Shown here in pieces: positions 1-11,290 of a stretch of 64,000 nucleotides of DNA. A program made the position numbers and the translations under genes. Position 1 is the first letter of the stretch. Every line of letters starts with the position of its first letter. The notes beneath the pieces are model-generated. The model saw only the letters and a list, made by a program, of their open reading frames with translations. It had not been told where the DNA came from and made no database searches. Source of the DNA: Trochalopteron elliotii (lineage: Eukaryota; Chordata; Aves; Passeriformes; Leiothrichidae); the NCBI GenBank assembly GCA_024734555.1, contig JANPWX010000081.1, positions 774,452-838,451 of the forward strand, given 5' to 3'.

Positions 1-872
1 ACAGAAGACCCTACATGGTTATATCAGATTGCTTTTTGTGCAATTATTTTTTACCTAAGGAAAAAGCATTTCTGGCAGAAATGCATACATGTGGCTGTAG
101 GTGGCATAGCAGTATAATTCAATGCATTACTTCATGTTACATACTTTGAAATATATTGTCTTCTATTGAGAGACAATAGGTGCAACATTTAAAAATGCAA
201 AAGAAATGGGTTTCCAAAGTTATTTCCTGTAAGCTCTATCACAGCTAACAGAGAACTGGTTGTTTTGTAGGCAGTAACAAGGGCAGTACAAGTGTAGTAG
301 AGGCAGCACATTTTATAGCATGATCATTGCCTTAATATAAATGGTCAATTTCATAATATTTTCTTTCAAAAATTAAAGTCAATAAAAAAGGAACAATTTC
401 ATAATGTACAGGGAAGGAACAATTTATATAGGAATATACTTACATTTAAAGTAATATTGCATACATAATAATATTTTCATGGAATGTAAAATTACTATAG
501 AAATTATTAATATTAATGAACTCTATACTACTCAAAGCAAGTAAAATTAATCTAGAACTTTTAGTAATTAGCTAAATAAAGGCATCTCTAACATTGATGC
601 ATTATTTATCCAAGGATGCCCACAAATACTTCTATAGCCACACAATTACATTTGAGGCATTCTGTTCAGCTGTTGCCTTTAATATTATCAGATTCCCAAG
701 GTTTTTGAAAATAGATTATGAATATCAGATTTACACAATTCAATAAGGGATCTCTTTTTCAAAGCTGTACATATATTCCACCATTTCAACTAGAGCAGAT
801 CTTCCAGTATCACTGATAATTCTACTTCTTCTGAGGGTGTTTGAGTGAAAAAAAGGGGTAGAATTGTGTTTG
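1..872. other. AT-rich stretch, no gene seen
   Basis: Stop codons are frequent in all frames and no recognisable repeat, coding exon or RNA gene is visible. It ends where an LTR begins. Confidence 0.6.
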
Positions 873-1725
873 TGTATTGGGTGCATCAGTCAGGCTGCTG
901 GTAACAGAGGTTTGCAGAGGTGGCCTCTGCAAGGAGAAGGCATGAACTGCCCTACTCTGGACACAGATGTTTCCAGCTGGCTTCAAAGGACACGGCTGAA
1001 TCCTTCAGCCAAGCTGGTGCCAACTATGAAAAGGTGCTTGTGGGAGAAAAGTACTGTAGGGAGAGAGGAAAACAAAAAACAAAATAAAAACAAAAACAGA
1101 AGCAAAAAAAACCCAAAACAACAACAACAAAAAAAAACCAAACAAAAAAACAGCAACAGCAACAAAAAACCACAAAAAAACAAAACCAAAAACAAACCCA
1201 AAAAAACACCCAAAAATAAGTGAAAACCAGCAGAGGGAACACAAGTGTCAGTGGAGGAGGAGAAGGAGGTTCTCCATGTTGGAGCATGTGCTCTTTGCAG
1301 CCTGTGGAGGACTAGCACCAGAGCAGATGAATGTTCCTGAAGGAACTGACACCCATGGAAAACCCTTAAAAGGGCAGAAGAAAAGAGTGAGGAGTGAGAG
1401 AAAACACCACATTCTGACCATAACATATTCCTGCCCTGTGCTGTGCACCACCTCTCTGAAAGGACTGAGGGTAACCTGCCACAGTAGCAAGAGGAGAGGA
1501 GAAGTGCCTGGAATAAAGTCAAGCATGGGAAACGGGGAGAAAAGGTGTCTCCCATACTTTTTAACGTTTGGGTGTTTTGTTCTTTTGTCATTTATGTACT
1601 ACTTTATGTCTTGATCCCTGGTCTTTCTTTTTACTGCTCTTTCTATTTCCTGCCCCAAACCTTCTGAGATCAGCCAGAGAGAATGAGTTGGGTGGGATTT
1701 TGGCTGACACTTGGGGCCAACCCAG
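873..1725 (+). mobile_element. Old solo LTR of an endogenous retrovirus (avian ERVL-like), interrupted by an A/C-rich tract
   Basis: The left end reads TGTATTGGGTG and is followed by the layout of a familiar avian LTR: a 'gaggtggcctctgcaagga' block, then 'cagccaagctggtgcc' near 1010. Later come degenerate 'gtggagga...agcagatg...cctgaagga' modules (about 1300-1350), and a right end resembling 'ggctgacacttggggccaaccca' near 1702-1724. It is clearly diverged. The stretch 1068-1217 is an inserted or expanded A/C-rich tract that is not part of the LTR as I know it. No retroviral coding region lies beside it, so it is probably a solo LTR left by recombination. I see no clear target duplication. Open frames inside it, such as 1276-1614, are not considered genes. 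Confidence 0.65.
1068..1217. repeat. A/C-rich low-complexity tract (AAAAC / CAA-like)
   Basis: About 150 bases of almost only A and C on the plus strand, with imperfect AAAAC, AACA and CAACAA units. It sits inside the LTR at 873-1725, so it arose or expanded after that insertion. The lysine/asparagine-rich (plus) and phenylalanine/leucine-rich (minus) open frames here are artefacts of composition. Confidence 0.9.
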
Positions 1726-2194
1726 GAGGAGGAGGAGGCAGAATGGACCAAAGCCTGAGCTATGGCAGCTCCAGAGGCATCAAAGAGTGGATGGGAAAAT
1801 GACAGCTCCTTGCAGTTTAATAAGGAATTTCACAGTTGTTGTAAGTTTTCTCATGCTGTATCAATGTGTCAGTGATGGTAAGGTTTCCTTATAGATATCC
1901 TTTGTCCTTAAAATGACGCAGTCCTTAGGATTTAGGTTTCTTCTGTAATTACTCATTGATGACCTAGCAGCCTATTTTCGCTAAAATAACTTTGGTTACA
2001 GTTATCAATTTTAACTCAGCCTATTAGGTATACTTCAGACTCACAAACTGCGATTTTCAGCTCCTGGACAGAGGCATATAAAAAATGATACTTTGGAAGT
2101 ATAAATTTTTGTAGCAGTAAGTATAAAACTGAATATAATATATAGAGAGGCCTTGCTGATTGTCATTTGTTGTATCAGATTGTCCTGATATTCT
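1726..2194. other. No gene seen
   Basis: Moderately AT-rich sequence between an LTR and a CR1 end. It begins with a short GGA repeat (gaggaggaggag, about 1725-1737). Nothing else is recognisable. Confidence 0.5.
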
Positions 2195-2275
2195 TCGTGC
2201 AGCCACTGCCAGAGGGGTTTGACTATATGACCTTTAAAAGTTGCTTCCAACCTAAAATATTGTATGATTCTATAA
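2195..2275 (+). mobile_element. CR1 LINE 3' end fragment
   Basis: Reads like the end of an avian CR1: 'gccagaggggtttgactatatgacctttaaaagttgcttccaacc' (in outline), then 'tgtatgattctata', an eroded form of the ATTCTRTG terminal repeats. It is a severely 5'-truncated copy of less than 100 bases, with no coding capacity. Confidence 0.8.
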
Positions 2276-4847
2276 TACTAATATTAGGATCTAACTGACA
2301 ACACTACTAGTAGTGGAAAATGTCTAACATCAAATATGTGGGGGGAAACCATATTCTTATGTATTAGTGGATTTTTTTTTCAGTTGCCTATTAAAACTAT
2401 TTTGACTTACTAGAAGAAAGATACACATATTTTAAAAATGACATTTTAAACTAGAAGTAGTTTTCATTTACATTTATTTTCAAATAATTTTTAAACTATG
2501 GTTGTGCACAAACAGAAAAATCCAAACCGAAGTATGAACCAAAAAACCACAAAACAACCTACATATTAATACAAATCAAATTATGTAAGTAACCAGACAT
2601 TTTAATTCCAAAGAAATTTAGAGGAAACAAAAAATATTACTAGAAAAATTAATGAGTGCAACCAGCATGAATACTCTTGCAGAAAACAGTAATCGAGTCA
2701 TAGGTAATGGAAACCGGCTCTCTTGTGCTTATTCTAGAATATCTAAAGAATATCTAGAGTATCTACAGCAAATCCCTTATTTGTACATTACAGCAAAATG
2801 TATAGAGTGAGATTTGAAAAAGTGTTCTTCAAATGGTGTAAACTCTCAGCAGTCAATAACTATTTGTATCTGTCATAACAATTGAAAGCAGAATCAGCCA
2901 GAAGTCAGCACAAAACCCAGCTGCCACTGCTAGAAAAAAATTTGAAGTGCATTTTTTTTGTCTTGTGTCTGCCAAATTCAACTCCTTAGCAGTGACCACA
3001 TCAGTCTCGGAATAGAAAAAAGAGTTTATAGATTAGAGAGCCTTAGAGTGTTCTTTCTTATCGACACCTACATAAAGATATTGTCCTAAGCATTTAATAT
3101 TGTTTGCTGATATCGAAAAGGTGTCTGGAAAATTTCTTCCTTTTTACATTTAAACACAGTATCCATGTGCATGCTGGGTAGCATTCAGGTACAGATTTAG
3201 AGTTTTACAAGTTACATATGATCATGATCACTGAAAAATTGTCAGTGCCATTATTTTCTCTACCTCAACAAATTTTCTACTGCAAAATATGAACAAAACT
3301 AAAGAAAAGTGCAGCTGTATATTTTTTAATCTGTTTTTGTTTATAAGGAAAGAATTGTTTTGGGTTTTTTTTTTCTGTGATTAATTGATTCTATGTGATT
3401 CCCTATGCAGGGTCAATAACAACATCTGTAGTTAAGGTTGCATACAGGTTCTCATTCCAATAATCACTTTTCAGTGGCTTCTAGTCTCACACAACTGCTA
3501 CCTTCTCTTTTAAAATACAGCAAGTTTCTGCTCTCTTTGAAAGAAACCTGCCTCACAGGTGTTGGAAAAGTAGTTCAGCCATTTTTGAGAAAGAAGAATC
3601 ATTTTCTCACATGTTAAAATAAGTATTTAAAAAAATTCAGCAACTATTTGAGTTTAAAAAGACTCCGTAAGACTGCATTATGTTCAGGAGTATGATAGGA
3701 AAAAAAAAAGAATGCTTGTTGACTGAATTTTTATGAGACTATGAAAATAGCATTTGATTGCTGAAAAAATTAATTGTAATAAACAAATTTCATAAATTGT
3801 GTTGTTTTGTCTATCTCAGCTGCCTTATGGAAACATACTGAATCTATTAATGGGTGAAGGAAAAATTCATATTTTTTAAACCCATGCATTCTTCATCTTT
3901 CAGTAAAATCGTCAAGCTCTCAAAGGATGTTGTAATTTACTCATATTTCACCACAGCTAGCATCTATTCAGGGGATTCTGTGCTAGGAAGATATAAATAG
4001 TATTCCATAGTTTCTGTAACAGCAGAGATACCCACACCCACTAAAAGATCCAGGCTGGAGAAGACAGGAAAAGCTGTGAGAAGAAAAAGTAGGAAAAAAA
4101 AAAAAGCCCAAACCATAAGCAGTATACTGTAATTATCTCAAAAAATATATACAAGCTCAAGGCTATCAGGATATTATTCTGCCATATAAATTATTTTAAT
4201 TGACATATTACTATATGTCAACGAATATTACTTTGACTGTGATATTTCATGAATCTAGAATAACCAGGGCAGTCTCTTGATGCATTTCTTCACAAGTTTT
4301 ACTAGGTTTTCCAAAACTTTAAAAGGGGCTTACAAACCTTACTTAAGCACAATATTACTTTTGTTAGGAAGACATTAATTTGATCAAATGTAGTCTTTGC
4401 CACTCAGCCACTGAGAGAAAGCAGAAATATTCAGAAGACTGATTAAGATAAATTAAACTTGTAGACTTTACTCAATAATTACCATTTTTATCCACACATG
4501 GTACAGGAACTATCTGCTTCTTATAAAAATACACATTTAGAGATTTCAGGTCAATGAAGTCAACTGAAGTTTATCAAAGTACAGGAATGCATTTGTTCAA
4601 CTCAAAGTCAACTAAAAATATTTGTGTAGAAGAAGGAAAGGTAGAATCTTTAAGGATGGGACTCCCCTGCTCTGTGGTGGAGGCCGCAGGTGATGGGAAT
4701 GTGTCTGATAGATCATAGCAGATCAACAATCCCTCTTCCTCTGGCTGTTGAAACCAGATCACATTTTTTCTTCAAGAATTCTTTCATGTCAAGAATTGTG
4801 GTCAAATGGTCCTGTTAAAAAAGCCTCAACCACATACACCCACTCTC
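2276..4847. other. AT-rich stretch, no gene seen
   Basis: About 2.6 kb of unique-looking, AT-rich sequence with only short homopolymer runs. I recognise no repeat, exon or RNA gene. The frame at 4574-4762 is short and featureless. Confidence 0.55.
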
Positions 4848-4934
4848 TTAACCAAACCAAACCAAACCAAACCAAACCAAACCAAACCAAACCAAACCAA
4901 ACCAAACCAAACCAAACCAAACCAAGCCAAACCA
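4848..4934. repeat. (AACCA)n pentanucleotide microsatellite, about 17 units
   Basis: Seventeen near-perfect units of the pentamer, with one interruption (accaagcca) near the right end at about 4924. The 5-bp period gives open frames on both strands (4748-4999 plus; 4789-5064 and 4848-5066 minus) that encode monotonous NQTKP or GLVWF repeats and are not genes. Confidence 0.97.
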
Positions 4935-5559
4935 CCTCTCTTGGCCTTCTAGGAATGATTTTTTCCAGATTTTGGTCAGTGTACTTAGCAAAAGTGTAAA
5001 TAGGAAGGTTTTCATGTGCATGGAACCAGGAGTCCAAGAAATAAATATTGATAATGAATACCACATTATTCAGAGCATTTTGAAATCACCATTTGATTTT
5101 ATTGACTTTATTTAAAACATTCAGGTTCCTTAAAGAAAACTTGTCCTTGCTCAAAATGCATCTTTTAAATTATTTCAGTGAAAAATCAAGAATGCAGATA
5201 GTGCAATAGCTTGTGTTATTTGTTTAGCAATGAAACTAAACTGGTTTTTCACTGTTCACATATTTTCAGCTCTTACAGCAAAATGTTTTCACAGTGGAAA
5301 TTAACCTGATTCTTTTCTTCAGTGACTAGCATATTCCTAAAAAACAGTCTCATAAAAAAAAAAAAGTGAATTTGAAACACTAATGTAATGAAGGAGTTTT
5401 AGTTGTAATTTTTCTCAGCAGATGCAGCCCTGGTCTGGAGGTTACATGCAGAGTTCACTGTCTCTTTGCTCTGAAGGACTGGCATAAGAGCTGGTGTTAT
5501 AGCACAGAAGCGTTTTGGAGCAAAGTGTTTCCATTTGCCCTGTGCATTTCAGAATACAA
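4935..5559. other. No gene seen
   Basis: AT-rich sequence with a short poly(A) at about 5355-5366. No recognisable feature. Confidence 0.5.
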
Positions 5560-6270
5560 AGAATGAATCATAGCACCTTGGGACCTTGCTTAGTCATGGC
5601 TGCTCTGTAATCAGAAGCAATACAACCGTGTCAGCGTGCCAAATATTGCAGAGAGTGACCTGTGCCTGACATTGAGCAGGCCAATGTCCATCACATTTAC
5701 AGGGTGTCTGCGGTGGGGCAGGAGACCAGAGTCCAGGCAGGGAGAGTGTGGCAGTGACATGACCCTGCGTGAGCAATGATCATTTATGGTACCGCTGGAG
5801 CCCTGCTGGAGGAGGGGGTCACCTGGGTCTGCTGTAGGGATGCATTTCCCACACCCAGCAAGTATTTTCCATATAGGGAAAAGTTTAAGACTCATCCCTT
5901 GCACTTCCTATAAGGAAAAGAGCCCAGAAACTTCTTTGCAATTCTGACAGGGATTGGCTCAGTGCCAAGACAGAAGCACCTATTGGACCTTGTCACTGTT
6001 CTTCAAACCCTGTATCTCTCTCTATTGGCTGCAAGCCAGGTTTTCCCTCCTAAAACATTCAGTATTTAGGAAGAAGCACTAAGGAACTAGAAAGGCTTTT
6101 CGGAGTGTTTCAGCAGGCTGTTAGAAGTTTCTCAGACACCTGTGCGCAGCTTCTTTTTTGTTTTCCGTAACATTTGTTATTTTGTTATTTTTCTTTATTA
6201 AACCTTTTGCTTTACAAAACACCTCTGAAGAGCAGTCTCGCTGAAATTAAATTTAGCCACTTCTCTGCAA
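5560..6270 (+). mobile_element. Probable solo LTR (boundaries uncertain)
   Basis: This GC-richer block has an LTR-like order of signals: CAAT-like 'gattggctcagtgccaag' at about 5951, a TATA-like 'cctataagga' near 5908, and the polyadenylation-like 'tttattaaacc' at about 6195-6206. A 'cacctctgaagagcagtctcgctg' block follows, resembling the U5 of avian beta-type (ERVK) LTRs. I could not find TG...CA ends with matching target duplications. It could instead be unrelated unique sequence. The minus-strand frames at 5594-5904 show no known protein feature. Confidence 0.45.
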
Positions 6271-7735
6271 AGGCTGAACCCTTAGAGATTAATACAGTAG
6301 CACGTGGTTAATAAGATTCTGGCCACTAGTTAACCTGTATCAGTCTGCCTCCTCAGAGCAGTGGGTCTGCAGCTGGGGTCTCTCCCTATGGGCTATATCG
6401 CTTCCATTTGTTGTCATAGATTTGTGATCAAATGTTGCCAGAGCTTTAATCAGTTTATCTGGTTTAACTAGTTTATAAAACAGATCTCATTTGAGTATAT
6501 TATTTGTCCGGATTCTCTAAGACTTCACATTAGTCAGACAAGCTAGACTTTTTAAAATATTCCAGAAAATGCTGGAGGTGGTCATTTAATTTCCTCCCAC
6601 AGAATTAACAACTCAGTCCTAAATTCTTATGGCAATGTAAGTATACAGATGTCTGGAAAAGCAAAGAACAGTGGGAATAAACTCATACAGCAGAGAAAAA
6701 GAAAAAATTTGCTAATTTTCTTTCAGCAGAATTATAGTTTGCCAGCTTTGTGGAACATGCTTTATATTCACCACCTGAACACTGGGTAGATTGCAAATTG
6801 ATTGACTTGTTACTTCTGAAAGAAAACTCTAGCCTCTATATTCATGATGTTATGAACAGATCTGGGGGTTTTGTTTTCTTTGTTGTTTATGTTTTTGTTA
6901 TTGTTGTTGTTGTTTCCAGATGGAAGTGTGGGTTTAACAGTTACTGGCTGAGTAGGGTTAGGCTGGACACAGCTTACAGCGTTCATGTTGGTGGCCTGGT
7001 AAGTTTGCCATTTAAGAGCCATGACCTTCTGTTTCCTTCCAAATGCAGTTCATAGCCCAGTAGTACTTCAGTGTTTTCTCTGCAGTTTTGCCTGAATTCT
7101 TACTATGCCCTCCAGGAACTAAAATAAAATTAAATTAGCGATAAAAAAATCCCAGAGTTCTTGATGTTTCGTTATTGATTTTTCTCTCCATTCTTCACTT
7201 TCTCTGTTCCCACTGCTGATATGTCCTGACCCCATTTATTTATTAAATATGCCTGATTGTCATGACTAAAATAATACCTGCTTGAATTTACCCATGTCTC
7301 CCTGATGTACTGACATTCATGCTCTACTTCCCCTATATGAATTCCTTTAACGGGAGATAAAGATTCCATTTTAAGTATCAGTATCTATTACTGTTCTGCC
7401 CTTGTCATTGTAAGTCACTAGATCTTAAGTTTAGTAAAAAAAATTATGTGAATTTCTGCACACAGTTCTTTTGTGTATACAAAACCACATTGTAGGTGAA
7501 TGGGCAACCTAGCTGCCACTGAATTAGCCCAGTTAACATCTCCTGAACCCCTGATCAAGGGAGGGCTACTCAGTGACTTGTCTTCAAACAAGAACCTGAT
7601 ATCAGTTTTGTTTCAACAGAAGGGGAATCAAGTGACAATGGTGACATGTTGGAGTTTCAAGAGGAAAGGATGTAAGTTCTCCCTTTCAGGATGACCAGCT
7701 GACAGAAGTCATCTGTTTTCTTATCAGTTTCCTTG
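6271..7735. other. No gene seen
   Basis: Unique-looking AT-rich sequence with a small TTG run at about 6895-6915. Frames at 6750-7055 and 7500-7694 have no recognisable domain and probably occur by chance. Confidence 0.5.
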
Positions 7736-8981
7736 AAGGGCTGTGGACGTTGTCTGTTTGGACTTCACCAAGGCCTTTGACACTGTCTCCCACAGCACAG
7801 TCCTGGAAAAGCTGGCAGCCTATGGCTTGGACAGGAGCACTCTTTGCTGGGTTAGGAACTGGTTGGATGGCTGGGCCCAGAGAGTGGTGGTGGATGGTGC
7901 TGCATCCAGCTGGGGACAGTCACCAGTGGTGTCCCTCAGGGGTCTGTGCTGGGGCCAGTTCTGTTCAATATTTTTATTGATGACATGGATGAGGGTGTTG
8001 AGTCTTCCATTAGTGAATTTGCAGATGACACTAAGCTGGAAACGTGTAGATCTGTTGGAAGGTAGGAGAGCTCTGCAGAGAGATCTGGAACAGTTGGATG
8101 AATGGACAGAGTCCAGTAGGATGAAGTTTAGTAAGTCCAAGTGCTGAGTCCTGCATTTTGGCCACAAAAAAAGCCCTGCAGCATTACAGGCTGTGGCTGG
8201 ACAGTGCCCAGGCAGAAAGGGACCTGGGGGTTCTGGTGACAGCAGCTGAACATGAGCCAGCAGTGTGCACTGGTGGCCAAGAAGGCCAATGGTTCCTGGC
8301 CTGGATCAGGAATGGTGTGGCCAGCAAGAGCAGGGAGGTCATTCTTCCCCTGTACTCAGCACTGGTGAGGCCTCACCTTGAATGCTGTGTCCAGCTCTGG
8401 CCCCTCAGTTTAGGAAGGACACTGAGTGCTGTGCCCAGCTCTGGCCCCTCAGTTTAGGAAGGACACTGAGTGCTGTGTCCAGCTCTGGCCCCTCAGTTTA
8501 GGAAGGACGTTGAGACACTTGAGCTCATCCAGAGGAGGCAACAAGGCTGCTGAGGGGCTTGGAGCACAAACCCCGTGAGGAACAACTGACGGATCTGGGG
8601 TTGTTTAGCCTGGACAAAAAGAGTCTCAGAGGTGACCTTATCGCTCTCTACAACTCCCTGAAAGGTGTCTGTAGTCAGGTGGGGGTTGGTCTCTTTCTCC
8701 AGGCAGCAACTGACAGAACAAGAGGACACAGTCCTGAGCTGCGCCAAGGGAAATACAGGTTAGATATTAGGAAAAAGTATTTTAGAGAAAGGGTAATAAA
8801 GTACTGGAATTGTCTGCCCAGGGAGGTGGTGGAGTCACCATACCCAGATGTGTTTAAAAAAAGACTGGATGTGGCACTCAGTGCCATGGTTCATTTGAGG
8901 TGTTAGGACTGGGTTGGACACGATGATCTTTAATGCTTCATCCAACCTAATGATTCTGTGATCCTGTGATTCTGTGATCTT
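7736..8981 (+). mobile_element. CR1 LINE, 5'-truncated: reverse-transcriptase part plus 3' UTR
   Basis: The left end enters the CR1 ORF2 reverse transcriptase at the VDVVCLDFTKAFDTVSHS motif. Next come an '[22 protein letters not shown]' region and the FADD catalytic motif (the YXDD box), encoded at 8018-8029. The frame of the first part (7743-8147) does not contain FADD: a frameshift near 7920 moves [11 protein letters not shown] and FADD to another frame, so the copy is dead. The 3' part carries CR1 UTR sequence and ends in 'tgattctgtgatcctgtgat', the typical CR1 terminal repeats. Roughly the last 1.25 kb of a 4-5 kb element is present. CR1 elements copy themselves by target-primed reverse transcription. 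The overlapping frames at 7820-8167 and 8493-8906 are remnants or shadows. Confidence 0.95.
8384..8513 (+). repeat. 44-bp tandem triplication inside the CR1
   Basis: Three near-identical copies of a unit starting 'gctgtgtccagctctggccc' begin at 8384, 8428 and 8472, an exact 44-bp period. The middle copy has gtgccc for gtgtcc, and the third diverges at 'gacgttgag'. A normal CR1 has this stretch ('ctctggcccctcagtttagg') once, so this looks like a local expansion. Confidence 0.95.
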
Positions 8982-10213
8982 TGATTTCTTTTACTTCATG
9001 TTCACAATTCACAGTCATAATGTATTTTTAAGATAGCTTCTAGGTAATATCAAAGAACTGGCTAAAGGCTAATTTTTCCATTTTTAATTTTGTTGACTTT
9101 TGCCATAATTTTCATATTTTGAAGATCTTTGAAATTTTTTTGCAAAGCTTTTTGAGAGCTGAACATGACAGCCTTTTGCCTTTTCAGATGGAGAAATGTG
9201 ACAACTGTGCCTTTCACTTTGCTTTCTAACTGCAGCACTAACTTTTTGAAGGAAATATCTAGGTTCATGAATCTCTTATCCGGTCTAGAGACAGGATTTG
9301 AACTCACATTTCTATCTTTACTAGCTGGATTCCACTGCGTTGTAAAGCTTGCTTTGGGTTTTTCACAGACCCTCCAGTGGGAGCTGCTTAATTTTGATAT
9401 GTAGCTAACTCAGTAAGACAAAGAAAGGGAAAAAAATGGTGCATTTGGGGCAAGGGTGGGATGAGGGGAAGGAAGGATTCCACTCTCTGGTGGTTAGGGC
9501 ATTTACTTATAATGAAGTAGAAGGGTTTCCAGTACTTATTGTGACAATATGTGATTACTTTTTGCTAGATATAAATTGCTCAAACGGGAAATATGGGGGG
9601 TACAATTTCTTCAACCCTATCATGAAACTGAAGAATGAAAGGGACACACACCTCACAAGAGCAATAACTTAGTACTTAAAATATTCTCTTGATCACTTGG
9701 AATGAACCATCCCCCTCTAAATAACATAAAGTAAGCTGCTGGGATAATAAAGCCTGAGAACAACAAGCCCCAAGGGAATGCTCAGTACCTGTGATTGGAA
9801 GACACTCCAATAAGACAGTGAAGAGAATGAATCTTCAAGGACTTGCATAATTCAAAAAATTGAGTAAGGTGTGATAGCACCATATTTTTTACTATCCTGG
9901 CTGTTTCACACTGATGTTGGACAGACTTCACAAATAACAGTTGTTAAAATTAAAAAAAAAAAAATCTTGAGATCAAATCAATTTTCTTTAACAGGTTGGT
10001 TGATTATACCCAGATCACAATAGGAGTCTGCATCTTTATCACATGTGTATGACAGTCCCCAAGCTGCTCCTCTGATAAATTCTTATAATCCAGTTGGCCC
10101 ATGGTCCTCCAGACATGCTATATTTATTTCTACTGATTACCTGAACTAAATACAAAATACTTCCTAAATGTCCCTTGACTATCTGGAAAAGATGTCACCT
10201 TAACTGCATCTTC
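8982..10213. other. No gene seen
   Basis: Unique-looking sequence with a short A run at about 9951-9963. Frames at 9062-9307, 9165-9404 and 9436-9672 show no domain and are probably chance. Confidence 0.5.
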
Positions 10214-11290
10214 AGGAATGGGTTTGTGTGGAAATGTCTTGGGGGGAGAGAGGGCTACAAGGGTGGCTTCTGTAAGAGGCTGCTGAAAGTCTCCCCCCGT
10301 ATCCAAGAGGCAATGCCAGCTGGCTGCACGATGGAACCACTGCTGGCCAGGGTCGAACCAATCAGCAAAACATGATGTATTTAAGAAAGGTAAAACATTG
10401 CTGCACAACAACAATTGCAACCAGAGAAGAGAGGAGTGAGAATGTGTGAGAGCAGCAGGCACCAAGGTCAGTGAAGCAGGAGGGGCAGGAGCTGAGATTC
10501 CTCTGTAGCCCGTGGTGCAGACCATGGTGAGGCTAGCTGGCTCCCTGCATCCCATAGAGATCCCTGGTGGAGAAGAGATCCACCTGCAGCCTGGCCAGGA
10601 GCCAGTGCCAGAGCAGGTGGGTACACAAATGAGCCTGTGGCCCCATGGGAGAGCTGTGGTGGAGCAGGCTCCAGGCAGGACCTGTGGATCAACAGAAAGA
10701 GGAGCTCACACTGGAGTGGGTTTGCTGGCAGGACCTGTGACCCCAGGAAGCCCACGCTGGAGCAGGCTGTTCCTGAAAGGCTGCACCACATGGGAGGGAC
10801 ACACACTGGAGCTGTTAATGAGGAACTTCTGCTCAGGGGAAGGACTCACTTTGGAGAAGTTTGTGGAGGACTGTTTCCTGTAGGAGGAACCCTACACTGG
10901 AACATGGAAAGATTTGAGGAGTCCTCTCCTCAGGGGCAGGAGCAGAATTATATGATGAATTGTTCACGTCTCCCATTCCCCATTTCTCTGCAGTGCTGAG
11001 AAGGAGTCAGTAGGGAAAACATGAGTGAAACCAAGCTCAGAAAGAAGGGAGAGGTGGAGAGAAAGTGTTTCTTAAAATTTAGTTTATTTCTCATTATCCT
11101 ACCCTGATTTGATTGGTAGTAAATTCATCTAATTTCTCAGAGTGAGGCTTGTTTTGCTAGTGATGGTAACTGGGGAGTGACCTCCCCCTGTCCTTACCCA
11201 TAAACCTTTTGCTCTTTTTTTTAACTCTCCTGGCCATATGATGACAGTAGACAGAGTAGGCTGGATCCTGTCATCCAGCCACAATCTACA
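10214..11290 (+). mobile_element. Long solo LTR of an endogenous retrovirus (avian ERVL-like)
   Basis: The sequence follows a well-known long avian LTR: 'gggtttgtgtgg' start, 'gggctacaagggtggcttctgtaagaggctgctg' block in outline, and a TATA-like gtatttaag at 10377-10385. Next come 'gctgcacaacaacaattgcaacc', then a series of degenerate 'ctggagcagg...cctgtgg' modules (about 10600-10900). Near 11090-11130 are 'ttatttctcattatcctacc' and 'gattggtagtaaatt', where the LTR's polyadenylation signal normally lies. The right end is 'ctgtcatccagccacaatctaca'. Both termini are eroded, so the edges are good to perhaps 10 bases, and no convincing target duplication was found. No gag, pol or env sequence is adjacent. 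The overlapping frames at 10130-10999 on both strands are composition effects of the modules. Confidence 0.85.

Noticed and set aside
983..1591. 202-codon minus-strand frame, the longest gap-free one
   Set aside because: It runs through the A/C tract (read as T/G) and an LTR. The leucine/phenylalanine/cysteine-rich run mimics membrane segments but is pure composition.
8384..8513. Short regularly spaced repeats, considered as a CRISPR-like array
   Set aside because: The repeats are contiguous with no spacers, and the sequence is CR1 UTR in an animal genome.
10468..10999. Overlapping frames of 112-123 codons on both strands
   Set aside because: They fall inside the long LTR, whose GC-rich modules have few stop codons in any frame.
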